33,460 bases of DNA, taken from NCBI GenBank assembly GCA_030539565.1, contig JAUNYA010000003.1:1-33460 (forward strand), written 5' to 3'. The notes below the pieces were generated by a model. The model was not told the DNA's origin, made no database searches, and saw nothing but the letters and a program-made list of their open reading frames with translations. The translations under genes were made by a program, and so were the position numbers. Shown here one piece after another: positions 6,892-15,547 of the stretch; position 1 is the stretch's first letter, and every line of letters begins with the position of its first letter. The DNA comes from Thermoplasmata archaeon. GTDB taxonomy: Archaea; Thermoplasmatota; Thermoplasmata; Methanomassiliicoccales; Methanomethylophilaceae.

Positions 6892-8157
6892 ATGACAGTC
6901 AGAAGCTCCGTCCCCGCCGGCGCGACCGTCGTGACCTGCCCCATGGCCAGGGACGACTGCTCCGTCACGGGTTTCCTTCTCGAGAAGCAGGGCGAATCGG
7001 TCCTATTCGAGAACCTCGAGGGCGGGAAGGCCCTCGGAAACAGGTTCTCCACCAGGGAGAAGATGGCCGCGGCCCTCAACATCCCTAAAGACGGCATAGT
7101 CAACCACATCCTCGACGCCGTCTCCCACCCCAAGGCCTGCCAGGTCGTCGACGACCCCGAGTTCAGGCAGGTGGAGATGGAGGTGGACCTCACCAAGCTG
7201 CCCATCCCCAAGTACTTCCCCGAGGACGGCGGACGCTACATCACATCCGGAGTCATCGTCACCGAGTACAACGGCATCAAGAACGTGTCGTTCCACAGGA
7301 TGATGATCATGGGCCCGAAGCAGATCGCGGTCAGGCTCGTGCCCAGGCACCTGTTCACCATCCACAGGATGGCCAAGGAGAAGGGCGAGGAGCTGAAGGT
7401 CTCAATCTGCATCGGCGCCCAGGCCGAGGTGCTGCTCGCCGCCGCCACGTCGATGGACTTCGGCGCCGACGAGCTCGAGGTGGCCTCCGCGATACACACC
7501 GCCGGACACGGCACCCCCCTGAGGGTCGGCCGCTGCGACAACGGCCTGCTGGTCCCCGCGGACACGGACTACGTGTTCGAGGGCAGGATCACCCTGGAGG
7601 AGACCAAGGAGGGGCCGTTCGTGGACATCACCGGCACCTACGACTTCGAGCGCCAGCAGCCCGTCATCGCCATCGACAGGATATGGAGCTGCAGGGACCC
7701 GATCATGCACCTCCTCCTGCCCGGGGGATGGGAGCACTACCTCCTGATGGGCCTCCCGAGGGAGCCCATGATCCTCCGCGCGGTCCGCCAGGCCGTGCCC
7801 GGCGTGAGGAACGTCAGGCTCACCGAGGGCGGATGCTGCTGGCTGAACGGCGTCGTCTCCATCAAGAAGAACAAGGAGGGCGACGGAGTCAACGCGGGAA
7901 TGGCCGCGCTGTCCGGGCACACCTCGATGAAGCAGGTCATCGTCGTCGACGAGGACATCGACATCTTCGACGACCGCGAGGTCGAGTGGGCGGTCGCCAC
8001 CAGGATGCAGGCGGACCGCATCGTCAGGATCCCCGGCGCCGCCGGATCGTCCCTGGACCCCAGCTCCCACGGGAGCACCACGTGGAAGGTCGTCTACGAC
8101 GCCACGATACCGCTGAAGGCCGACCTCTCCCTCTACAGGAAGGCCAGGCTCGAGTGA
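6892..8157 (+). CDS. UbiD-family decarboxylase, probably trans-anhydromevalonate phosphate decarboxylase
   Basis: A 421-residue UbiD-family protein, which uses prenylated FMN to decarboxylate unsaturated acids. Recognisable family segments are DGGRYITSGVIVTEYNG and NVSFHRMMIMGP (about 113-142), IGAQAEVLLAAATS (about 178-192), and near the C-terminus LDPSSHGSTTWKVVYDAT. Short UbiD proteins of about 420 residues in archaea include the trans-anhydromevalonate 5-phosphate decarboxylase of the modified archaeal mevalonate pathway described in Aeropyrum. That role is inferred from lineage and length, and no pathway neighbour is present here. The required UbiX-type flavin prenyltransferase is not in the window. 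The gene stands alone, with its own promoter and a probable leaderless start. Confidence 0.85.
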   Translation: MTVRSSVPAGATVVTCPMARDDCSVTGFLLEKQGESVLFENLEGGKALGNRFSTREKMAAALNIPKDGIVNHILDAVSHPKACQVVDDPEFRQVEMEVDLTKLPIPKYFPEDGGRYITSGVIVTEYNGIKNVSFHRMMIMGPKQIAVRLVPRHLFTIHRMAKEKGEELKVSICIGAQAEVLLAAATSMDFGADELEVASAIHTAGHGTPLRVGRCDNGLLVPADTDYVFEGRITLEETKEGPFVDITGTYDFERQQPVIAIDRIWSCRDPIMHLLLPGGWEHYLLMGLPREPMILRAVRQAVPGVRNVRLTEGGCCWLNGVVSIKKNKEGDGVNAGMAALSGHTSMKQVIVVDEDIDIFDDREVEWAVATRMQADRIVRIPGAAGSSLDPSSHGSTTWKVVYDATIPLKADLSLYRKARLE

Positions 8158-8170
8158 CGGCTCACCCGTC

Positions 8171-8176
8171 AAAAAA
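8171..8176 (-). terminator. Oligo-T tract downstream of the 89-aa gene
   Basis: AAAAAA on the plus strand gives T6 in the minus-strand transcript, 13 nt after the gene's stop. Runs of T are typical archaeal terminators. Confidence 0.5.
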
Positions 8177-8188
8177 CCCCTTACGCGC

Positions 8189-8458
8189 TCACTCGGGCGC
8201 GGATTCCGCCGTCTCCCCCACGTTCTGCATGAGGAGGCGGCCCTTGTCCGTCAGCACGAGGACGTCGTCGACGTACTCCATGTACCCGATGGTCATGATC
8301 GTGTGGACGGACCTGTTGGCGAGGTAGTCCTTCTCCACCTGCTCGCGGGTCCAGCCCTCGTACTTGCGGACGTCCCTCTGGAGGGACGACACGTAGCGGG
8401 GGCGATCCCTTTGGTTTCCCGCATTGCTGCGGCGCGAGCGGAAGAACATAAGTTTCAC
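8189..8458 (-). CDS. Small hypothetical protein (89 aa)
   Basis: Not recognised. The chosen start is a GTG at 8458; an ATG at 8449 gives an 86-residue version starting MFFRSRRSNAG. A TATA-like stretch (TTATATA, minus strand, around 8479-8485) is centred 24 nt from the GTG, which favours it slightly. The N-terminus is basic. The second half, with a segment VHTIMTIGYMEYVDDVLVLTDKGRLLMQ, looks like a small winged-helix tail in which a short strand pair is followed by a TxKG(R/K) turn, so a DNA-binding role is conceivable. There is no membrane segment. It is convergent with ubiD, and is separated from the adhesin gene by an AT-richer spacer. Confidence 0.65.
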   Translation of the reverse strand: MKLMFFRSRRSNAGNQRDRPRYVSSLQRDVRKYEGWTREQVEKDYLANRSVHTIMTIGYMEYVDDVLVLTDKGRLLMQNVGETAESAPE

Positions 8459-8704
8459 ACCGTCCGATACGTTCCTAGTATATAATTTTAGTATACACCT
8501 GACCTCTTTACAACCAGCGATACAGATGAGCCAGACGACTGAATCTATATTCTTATTACCTTAATCCTAGCGGAAAGGTATGAATGCCTGCCGAAAAAGC
8601 GGGTTCTTAGTTTCCTAGACCGTATACACGCCTTCCTCCGGTTATATCGTATGAGCGCGACACCCCCTCTGCACCGCCCTTCCGCGGTGCGGAGACAGGA
8701 TAAG
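8459..8704. other. AT-richer intergenic region between divergent genes
   Basis: About 245 nt of markedly lower GC than its surroundings, containing the promoter of the 89-aa gene (TATATAA near 8479-8485) and probably that of the adhesin (TTATATC near 8641-8647). The sequence GTATACAC occurs twice (near 8491 and 8623). I see no tRNA fold, CRISPR repeat or conserved protein. A frame extension of the adhesin to an ATG at 8651 is possible but less likely than the start at 8705. Confidence 0.5.
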
Positions 8705-11407
8705 ATGAACAAGACCACTCTGGCGGTCTGCATGGTCATGCTGGTGCTCTGCATGACCGTGGCCGCCGACATGGCCGGGGACAGGCAGGTCAACGCGGTG
8801 AGCGAATTCACCGACACGGGCCTGGACGTCTCCGGCGTGAGCAACAGGAGCACGACAAGCTTCGCAGAGGAAACGTACTACGTGGTGAAATCCCTCTCGG
8901 GGAACGATTTCACCGGCCAGTCGCTCAGCTACACCCGCGTGATCGTGGACTGCGCCGAGATCCCCGCCGGGGCCTTCTCCAAATCGACGATCAAGGAGCT
9001 CGTCCTCACCGACACCGTGGAGACGATATGCGAGGGCGCGTTCACGGACTGCACCTCGCTCGCCTCGATATCGAAGGTCGGCAACACAGACATCGTCATC
9101 GAGGCCGGCGCGTTCACCGGATGCACCGGTCTGAAGCTGATCGACGCGAGGACCTACGGAGAGATACGGGACGGGGCCTTCCCCGACGACTGCTCCGCCT
9201 ACGTCCTGGTGGACGACTCCAGGATACCCGAGATCTCCACCGGGGGCACCGTCATGATGGAGGTCCTCGGATCCGACGTCAGCTTCATCGGCTGGGAGAC
9301 CAACTACGTGCGCGTCGTCTACATCGGCTACGGGGCCCTGAAGGGGACCTTCGAGGACGGTACCGACACATCGCAGTCGTCCAGCGTCAAGACCTACGGC
9401 GAGATATACCGCTTCAACGTGAGCAGCGGGATGTCCGTGACCATCGACTACAGGACGGCCTCGGTGTCCTACGGGGGAGTGTTCGGCCTGGAGGACGAGG
9501 TCCTCGTGATGGACCAGTTCGAGGTCGACCTCGCGACGCCCCCCGAGGGGGCCATCGGCGTGACGTTCTACGGCTGGAACACCGATTCCGGAGCGGGGCT
9601 CGGGACCTCCCTGAGCCGCAGCGAGCTGGCCGCCCTGAGCTACGGCCCCCTCACCCTGGTGCCTAGCATCGGGAGCTTCACCGTGACGTTCGCGTTCTCG
9701 GAGCTTCCGGAGAGCGAGACCGTCCCGACGATGTCGTCGCAGAACAGCACCTACGGGAGCACGTACCCGACATGCAAGAGCACCGAGCACTACAACTTCG
9801 CCGGATGGTCCGTCGAGGGATACGACGAGCCGTTCCAGGCCGGGGACACCATAGTCCTGTACGCGGCCCACACCGCCACGGCCGTCTGGGAGCCCAAATC
9901 CCACAGCGCGTACTGCGTCACGTACCTCAACGTGGACGGCACCGTCGCCGGCACCTCGGAGACCGTCGGATACGGACAGGCCGTGACGATAGGCGACATC
10001 GCCCCCGCAGACGAGACCGCGACGCAGATGCTGGACGGATGGAGCGACGGCTCCTCGTCGGACCTGCTCCGCTCCGGGGACTCCGTCGTCCTCGAGGACG
10101 ACCTGTCGCTCACCCCCGTCCTCAGGGACAGGGCCGCGTACGACATCAGGTTCCTGGACGGGGAGACACTGCTGCACGAGTCTACGGCCTACGAGGGGCT
10201 GGACTTCGCCATCGACGCGGAGGACCCCTCGTCGGACGGCAAATCGTTCTCCGGATGGGAGCTGGCCGGGCACGACGGGCTCCTGAAGGCGGGTGACACG
10301 ATTTCCGTCACGGCGGACGCCGACCTCACCGCCTCGTGGAGCGAGATCGTCTACCGCACCGTGAAGTACGTCTCCGACGGGACGACCGTGTCGCAGACGC
10401 AGGTCGCCGACGGGACGGAGGTGACGGTCGCCGCCGCGGTCGAGAAGGACGGCTACACATTCAAGGGCTGGAGCGACGGCGTGAACACGCATGACGCGGG
10501 AAGCTCCGTCACGATCTCCGCGGACACGGTGTTCAGCGCCGTGTGGGAGAGGCTTCCGACGTACACCGTCACATTCCACCTCGCGGACGGGACCACGAAA
10601 GCGGTCTCGGACACCTCCGGAGAAGAGGTGACGGCGCTCTCCTCCGCAGGCACGAAGGACGGATACTCCCTGTCGGGATGGTCGACAACGTCTACGGGCA
10701 GCGTGGAGTACGCGGCAGGCTCGTCCATCGTCCTGACCAAGAGCATCGACCTCTACCCCGTATGGACGAAACTGGCAACCTACACCCTGACATTCCACCT
10801 CGCGGACGGGACGACGTCGGAGGTTTCGGGAACGGCAGGGAAGGAGGTGACCGTGCTCTCGTCCGCGGGGACGAAGGACGGATACGCCCTCTCCGGATGG
10901 TCGACCACGGCGACCGGAACCGTCGAGTACGCCATAGGCTCGAAGATCGTCCTCTCCAAGAGCATGGACCTCTACCCCGTATGGGAGGAGCCCACCAGGT
11001 ACACGGTGACGTTCCATCTCGCCGACGGGACCACGACGACCGCGTCCGGGACTACCGGGGAAGAGGTCGCAGTGCCCTCCTCCGCGGGGACGAAGGACGG
11101 CTACGAGCTCTCGGGCTGGTCGATGTCGTCCACAGGATCGGTCGAGTACGCCGTCGGCTCGACGGTGGTCCTCAGCAAGAACCTGGACCTCTACCCCGTC
11201 TGGAAGGCGGTCGAGAATGAGGAGCAGACCCCCGAGGACGATGACGACGGGGATGGCGACACGGAGTCAGGGAATTCCGGATGGATCACCCTGGACGACT
11301 TCTCGAACCGCCTGTCGAACCTCTCCGACACCGAGAAGGCCATCACGATGGGGGCCGTCGCCGCGACCATCGTGGCCCTGATGCTCGCCGTGCTCAGGCG
11401 TAGCTGA
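8705..11407 (+). CDS. Surface adhesin-like protein: signal peptide, LRR, InlB-type repeats, C-terminal membrane anchor
   Basis: A 900-residue exported protein. MNKTTLAVCMVMLVLCM is a signal peptide, which fixes the start at 8705, with GGAG about 10 nt upstream; an in-frame ATG at 8651 would bury it. Residues about 80-165 contain BspA-type leucine-rich repeats (AGAFSKSTIKELVL, EGAFTDCTSL, AGAFTGCTGL). From about residue 330 there are seven repeats of the InlB B-repeat/Listeria-Bacteroides type, each with a YxVTF-like strand, a GW turn (FAGWS, LSGWS) and a closing PVW or AVW. The last three are nearly identical, 73 residues each. An acidic spacer (EDDDDGDGD) precedes a transmembrane helix (AITMGAVAATIVALMLAVL) and a short RRS tail. 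Such proteins are common in gut archaea and bacteria and are thought to bind host or neighbour surfaces; the ligand is unknown. Confidence 0.85.
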   Translation: MNKTTLAVCMVMLVLCMTVAADMAGDRQVNAVSEFTDTGLDVSGVSNRSTTSFAEETYYVVKSLSGNDFTGQSLSYTRVIVDCAEIPAGAFSKSTIKELVLTDTVETICEGAFTDCTSLASISKVGNTDIVIEAGAFTGCTGLKLIDARTYGEIRDGAFPDDCSAYVLVDDSRIPEISTGGTVMMEVLGSDVSFIGWETNYVRVVYIGYGALKGTFEDGTDTSQSSSVKTYGEIYRFNVSSGMSVTIDYRTASVSYGGVFGLEDEVLVMDQFEVDLATPPEGAIGVTFYGWNTDSGAGLGTSLSRSELAALSYGPLTLVPSIGSFTVTFAFSELPESETVPTMSSQNSTYGSTYPTCKSTEHYNFAGWSVEGYDEPFQAGDTIVLYAAHTATAVWEPKSHSAYCVTYLNVDGTVAGTSETVGYGQAVTIGDIAPADETATQMLDGWSDGSSSDLLRSGDSVVLEDDLSLTPVLRDRAAYDIRFLDGETLLHESTAYEGLDFAIDAEDPSSDGKSFSGWELAGHDGLLKAGDTISVTADADLTASWSEIVYRTVKYVSDGTTVSQTQVADGTEVTVAAAVEKDGYTFKGWSDGVNTHDAGSSVTISADTVFSAVWERLPTYTVTFHLADGTTKAVSDTSGEEVTALSSAGTKDGYSLSGWSTTSTGSVEYAAGSSIVLTKSIDLYPVWTKLATYTLTFHLADGTTSEVSGTAGKEVTVLSSAGTKDGYALSGWSTTATGTVEYAIGSKIVLSKSMDLYPVWEEPTRYTVTFHLADGTTTTASGTTGEEVAVPSSAGTKDGYELSGWSMSSTGSVEYAVGSTVVLSKNLDLYPVWKAVENEEQTPEDDDDGDGDTESGNSGWITLDDFSNRLSNLSDTEKAITMGAVAATIVALMLAVLRRS
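10562..11218 (+). repeat. Three tandem 219-bp repeats in the adhesin gene
   Basis: Units begin at 10562, 10781 and 11000, exactly 219 bp (73 codons) apart, each starting at a TACAC(C/G)(G/C)TGAC-like sequence followed by TTCCA(C/T)CTCGC. Strong nucleotide similarity shows recent duplication or gene conversion. Copy number may vary among strains. Confidence 0.85.
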
Positions 11408-11442
11408 AATATAGGCCCCAAGCCTAGTCCCCCGGGAGAACC

Positions 11443-13377
11443 ATGGGTGCTATACGTCTCGGGAAGAACCACCTAAGGTGGTGCCGCAAATGCAACCTCC
11501 CCATTCTGGAGTCCAAGGACTGCCCGGTGTGCGGGGGTCAGACCGAGGAGATGGTGCTCACTCCCCCGGGGGACGCCAGGCCGGCGTTCCCCTACGACAT
11601 CGAGATGATCAGGGCCCTGGTCGACATGGACTACGGCCCCGGGTCCGGCGAGGCCCTCCTCCCGGAGGGCCACGTCGTCATCCTCAGCAAGGCGCCCGCC
11701 CTCGACCGCATGGACGAGGTCGTGGTGGACGGCGACATCGTCGCATCCGTCCGCTTCGACATGGGCGTCGGCTGGAAGGTCATCCTCAGGATGCAGGGGG
11801 GCTACCGCCTGGCCAAGGTGGCCACCAAGGGATGGGTGATCTGCGATCCGGGGGCGATCAAGTTCGTCCAGGAGAGCAAGAACCTCATGGCACCGGGCGT
11901 GACCGACGCGGACCCCGGGATCGAAGAGGGCGACGAGGTGCTCGTGCTGTCCCCCGAGAGGGAGCTGGTGTCCACCGGCATGGCCAGGATGACCGGCCCC
12001 CAGATGGTCGCCGAGTCTAAGGGCGTCGCGGTCAAGACCAGGTGGTACAAGCCCGAGGAGTACAAACCATCGGACATCGCCCGCACCTGGGACGACGTCG
12101 TCGAGGCGAACAGGCAGGTCATGGAGAAGAGGATCACCGAGGCGACCGGTTTCATCAGGAACACCATCGCCAAGAACGACCTCCCCGCGATCGTGTCTTT
12201 CTCAGGCGGCAAGGACAGCCTGTGCACCCTCCTGCTGACGATCGACGCCGGCCTCAGCCTCCCTGTGCTCTTCGTGGACACCGGGCTGGAGCTGGACGAG
12301 ACCGTGGCCCACGTCCACGACGTGTGCGAGAGGCACAACCTGAAGCTCATAGAGGAGCACGCCCCCGCGGACGCGTTCTTCGGCAACCTGGTGTACTTCG
12401 GCCCCCCGGCCAAGGACTACAGGTGGTGCTGCAAGACCAACAAGCTCGGACCCACCGTCGGGGCGATCAACAAGAACTTCCCCAACGGGGTGCTCTCGTT
12501 CATCGGCCAGAGGAAGTACGAGTCGGAGGCACGCAACGCCAAGCCCCGCATCTGGAGGAACCCCTGGACGCCCGGGCAGCTCGGGGCGTCCCCGATCCAG
12601 AACTGGTGCGCGATGCACGTCTGGACGTACATCTTCATGAAAAAGGAGCCCTACAACGTGTGGTACTCCCGCGGCCTCGACAGGATCGGCTGCTTCCTGT
12701 GCCCCGCGTCCGACCTGGCGGAGTTCGAGATGATCTCCGGCAAGAGCGGCAGGTGGGCCCAGTGGGACGAGTACCTCGACAGATACATGGCCGACCGCGG
12801 GCTCCCGCCCGAGTGGAAGGAGTACGGCCTGTGGAGGTGGAAGAACGCCCCCAAGTCCATCCGCGAGGAGGTCAGCAGGGTCACCGGCAAGGGCGTCGCC
12901 GAGCTCACGAAGCAGACCAAGGTCCCCGAGACGGGACCGCTCACCATCAAGGTGCAGGACGGGTTCAGTCCGTGCACCATGGGGTACAGCGTGGAGGCGG
13001 CCCTCTCCAGGCCGATCGACCTGAAGGCCGTGGAACCGTTCTGCCACGCGCTGGCCTGGGTGCTGGACATGGACCCGGACGGCGAGTACATCAACGCCGG
13101 CTTCACCACCATATACAGGGAGGGCTCCATCATCGCCAAGGCGAACGTGGAGAACGATGCCAGGCAGCACATAGACCACGCGTTCCAGGTCATCGTCCGC
13201 GCCGAGCAGTGCGTCGGCTGCGGGCTCTGCGCCACCAGGTGCGACCCCGGGGCGCTCTACATGGAGAACGGCAGGGTCAGGATACACGAGGACGACTGCG
13301 TCTTCTGCAGGGACTGCTTCGGCCCCTGCCCGTCCGTGGACTTCGCCAGAGACAACGACGAGGGATTCGACCAATGA
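11443..13377 (+). CDS. PAPS reductase-like protein: zinc ribbon, PUA, PP-loop and 2[4Fe-4S] ferredoxin domains
   Basis: A 644-residue multidomain protein. Residues 14-30 hold a zinc ribbon (CRKC...CPVC). Residues about 95-205 form a PUA-like RNA-binding domain (ending MAPGV...[21 protein letters not shown]). Residues about 250-450 are a PAPS reductase-type PP-loop ATPase, with SFSGGKDS near 252-259 and cysteines in [12 protein letters not shown] and IGCFLCPAS that may hold an iron-sulfur cluster. The C-terminus is a ferredoxin with [11 protein letters not shown] and [11 protein letters not shown]. Archaeal homologues are annotated as PAPS reductases, but PUA plus ribbon points to RNA, for example tRNA thiolation, or to sulfur transfer in a reducing cell. 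The ATG is preceded by GGGAG (11433-11437). The stop overlaps the CysE start by 4 nt, linking it to cysteine synthesis. Confidence 0.85.
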   Translation: MGAIRLGKNHLRWCRKCNLPILESKDCPVCGGQTEEMVLTPPGDARPAFPYDIEMIRALVDMDYGPGSGEALLPEGHVVILSKAPALDRMDEVVVDGDIVASVRFDMGVGWKVILRMQGGYRLAKVATKGWVICDPGAIKFVQESKNLMAPGVTDADPGIEEGDEVLVLSPERELVSTGMARMTGPQMVAESKGVAVKTRWYKPEEYKPSDIARTWDDVVEANRQVMEKRITEATGFIRNTIAKNDLPAIVSFSGGKDSLCTLLLTIDAGLSLPVLFVDTGLELDETVAHVHDVCERHNLKLIEEHAPADAFFGNLVYFGPPAKDYRWCCKTNKLGPTVGAINKNFPNGVLSFIGQRKYESEARNAKPRIWRNPWTPGQLGASPIQNWCAMHVWTYIFMKKEPYNVWYSRGLDRIGCFLCPASDLAEFEMISGKSGRWAQWDEYLDRYMADRGLPPEWKEYGLWRWKNAPKSIREEVSRVTGKGVAELTKQTKVPETGPLTIKVQDGFSPCTMGYSVEAALSRPIDLKAVEPFCHALAWVLDMDPDGEYINAGFTTIYREGSIIAKANVENDARQHIDHAFQVIVRAEQCVGCGLCATRCDPGALYMENGRVRIHEDDCVFCRDCFGPCPSVDFARDNDEGFDQ

Positions 13378-14036
13378 AGCAGATCGACTACGACATCGAC
13401 CCTGACGACCTGGCGGCCGCCATGGCGCTGGACCCGGCCATCGTCGACGAGGAGGACGCCCGGAAGTTCCACACCGGGCTGCAGGCGGTCAGCATGTACA
13501 GGCTGAGCCACAGGCTCTGGCTGGAGGGCAGGAAGCTCGAGGCCAGGGAGATCAACTACGTGGCGCACCAGATGACCGGCTGCGACATCCACCCCGCCGC
13601 GGAGATCGGCAAGAGGTTCTTCGTGGACCACGCCACGGGCGTCGTCATCGGGGAGACCGCCATCATCGGGGACGACGTGATGATCTACCAGGGAGTCACC
13701 CTCGGAGGGGTCTCCACCAGCAAGGGCAAGAGGCACCCCACCATCGGCAACCACGTGGTCATCGGCGCCAACGCGTCGGTGCTCGGGGACATCACCATCG
13801 GGAACAACGTGCGCATCGGCGCGGGATCCGTCGTCCTGAAGGACGTGCCGGACGACTGCACCGTCGTGGGCATCCCCGGGAAGGTCGTCAAGAAGGCCGG
13901 GATAAAGTGCGTCGGGGACGAGCTCATGCACAACGAGCTGCCCGACCCGGAGAAGGACAGGATAGCCCAGCTCGAGCGCGAGATCTCGATGCTCAGGGCC
14001 CAGCTCGCCACGCTCGAGAAGAAGCTCGACGACTGA
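13374..14036 (+). CDS. cysE: Serine O-acetyltransferase CysE
   Basis: A 220-residue serine acetyltransferase, which makes O-acetylserine from serine and acetyl-CoA as the acceptor for sulfide. The left-handed beta-helix hexapeptide region is clear: [26 protein letters not shown], then [16 protein letters not shown], and [12 protein letters not shown]. The histidine in DHATG and the loop [12 protein letters not shown] are catalytic and CoA-binding elements of CysE. The protein ends in a short coiled coil ([19 protein letters not shown]), which short bacterial CysE proteins often lack. The ATG overlaps the TGA of the PAPS-reductase-like gene (ATGA at 13374-13377), so the two are co-translated. 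An O-acetylserine sulfhydrylase is not in the window. Confidence 0.92.
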   Translation: MKQIDYDIDPDDLAAAMALDPAIVDEEDARKFHTGLQAVSMYRLSHRLWLEGRKLEAREINYVAHQMTGCDIHPAAEIGKRFFVDHATGVVIGETAIIGDDVMIYQGVTLGGVSTSKGKRHPTIGNHVVIGANASVLGDITIGNNVRIGAGSVVLKDVPDDCTVVGIPGKVVKKAGIKCVGDELMHNELPDPEKDRIAQLEREISMLRAQLATLEKKLDD

Positions 14037-14134
14037 AGTTCCGACAACCTTAAACCGCTTGTCTGGGTCATTGCGGATTCCGACCTTCTCAAGCGTTTCC
14101 TTTTTCTATCTGAAAGGCATCGCCCGCCGATTAG

Positions 14135-15547
14135 ATGGCACTCCGCATCCATAACACTCTCACCGACTCGGTTGAGGAATTCAGGCCTTTGGAACCCGGA
14201 AGGGTCAAGATGTACGTCTGCGGGGTCACCGTCTACGACGACATCCACATGGGCCATGCTAGGAGCATCATCGTCTTCGACACAGTGGCGCGCTACCTCC
14301 GCTACATCGGCTACGACGTCCAGCTGGTCACCAACTTCACGGACGTCGACGACAAGATCATCGTCCGCGCCGCCAAGGAGGGCGTCGAGCCCCTGGAGCT
14401 GTCCAGGAGGTACATCGACCGCTACTTCGAGGACATCAAGAAGCTCCACGTCACCGGCGCGTCCTGCTACCCCAAGGCGAGCGAGAGCATCGGCGACATC
14501 ATCGAGATGGTCGGGAAGATCATCGACAACGGCTACGGGTACGTGGCTCCGGACGGTAGCGTCTACTTCGACGTCTCCGAGGTGAAGGACTACGGCAGGC
14601 TGACCAACCAGAAGGTCGACCAGCTCCAGTCCTCCGGCAGGATCGCCGACGACCCCAACAAGAGGGGACCGCTGGACTTCGCCCTCTGGAAGGCCGCCAA
14701 GCCCGGCGAGATCTCCTGGGACTCCCCCTGGGGCCCCGGCAGGCCGGGATGGCACATCGAGTGCTCCGCCATGATCTACAGGAACATGGGCGAGCAGATC
14801 GACATCCACGGCGGCGGGAACGACCTCATCTTCCCGCACCACGAGGACGAGATCCTACAGACGGAAGCCGTCACCGGACGCCCCCTGGCCAACTACTGGA
14901 TGCACAACGGCATGCTGCAGGTCAAGGGCCACGGGATGAGCAAGGAGGAGAAGATGTCCAAGTCGCTCGGCAACTTCTTCACCGTCAGCGACGTCCTTCA
15001 GAAGTTCGACGGCCGCACCGTGCGCTTCTACTTCCTCAACACCCACTACATGAGCCCCCTGGTCTACGGGGAGGACATGCTCCAGGAGGCCGATGCCGCC
15101 AGGGGCAGGCTCGTCAACAACTACCGCGAGCTGCAGTCCTACGCGAAGACCGCCCCGGACGGGGAGTCCGCCGCGGACCTCGTCGACGGCTACCGCGCCA
15201 GGTTCCGCGAGGCCATGGACGAGGACTTCAACACCCGCGAGGCCATCGGCGTCATGTTCGAGATGGCCAGGGCCTCCAACAAGGCGATGGCCGACGGCAC
15301 CATGTCCAAGCAGGCCGCCCTGGAGCAGATCGCCCTGATCCGCGAGTTCGACGGCATCATCGGCATCATGCCCGAGGACTCCGACGACGACTCGATGGAC
15401 GACGTCATGTCCATCCTCATAGACCTGCGCAAGGAGCTGCGCGCCAGGAAGATGTACGATCTGTCCGACCTCATTCGCGACCGCCTCAAGGAGGCAGGCA
15501 TCGTGCTGGAGGACTCGGCGGAGGGCGCCAAATGGAAGAGGGCCTGA
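14135..15547 (+). CDS. cysS: Cysteinyl-tRNA synthetase
   Basis: A 470-residue class I synthetase that charges tRNA-Cys. HMGH (38-41) is the HIGH motif and [10 protein letters not shown] (about 271-280) the KMSKS loop. The zinc-binding residues are present: C29 in [10 protein letters not shown], the cysteine of HIECSAMI, and the HHEDE segment. The length is normal. Many methanogens instead make Cys-tRNA by the SepRS/SepCysS route, so a canonical CysRS next to CysE suggests cysteine is made and used in the bacterial manner here. The intergenic spacer of about 100 nt contains TTAAACC (near 14050) and a T-rich run, probably promoter sequence. The 3' end overlaps the next gene by 16 nt. Confidence 0.95.
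   Translation: MALRIHNTLTDSVEEFRPLEPGRVKMYVCGVTVYDDIHMGHARSIIVFDTVARYLRYIGYDVQLVTNFTDVDDKIIVRAAKEGVEPLELSRRYIDRYFEDIKKLHVTGASCYPKASESIGDIIEMVGKIIDNGYGYVAPDGSVYFDVSEVKDYGRLTNQKVDQLQSSGRIADDPNKRGPLDFALWKAAKPGEISWDSPWGPGRPGWHIECSAMIYRNMGEQIDIHGGGNDLIFPHHEDEILQTEAVTGRPLANYWMHNGMLQVKGHGMSKEEKMSKSLGNFFTVSDVLQKFDGRTVRFYFLNTHYMSPLVYGEDMLQEADAARGRLVNNYRELQSYAKTAPDGESAADLVDGYRARFREAMDEDFNTREAIGVMFEMARASNKAMADGTMSKQAALEQIALIREFDGIIGIMPEDSDDDSMDDVMSILIDLRKELRARKMYDLSDLIRDRLKEAGIVLEDSAEGAKWKRA

Noticed and set aside
8156-8176. Intrinsic terminator for ubiD (GACGG/CCGTC stem followed by A6)
   Set aside because: The run is A, not T, on the ubiD strand; the T-run serves the opposite-strand gene.
8651-8704. 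Adhesin start at the ATG at 8651
   Set aside because: It would place 18 polar residues before a clear signal peptide; the ATG at 8705 has a ribosome binding site and begins the signal sequence.
8642-11017. 791-codon open frame on the minus strand opposite the adhesin gene
   Set aside because: Shadow of a GC-rich repetitive gene; low-complexity G/V/R-rich translation, no motif, and no promoter.
14749-15531. Extension of the radical-SAM-like protein upstream through cysS
   Set aside because: The upstream part is an out-of-frame reading of cysS; the start at 15532 gives a protein with normal domain boundaries.
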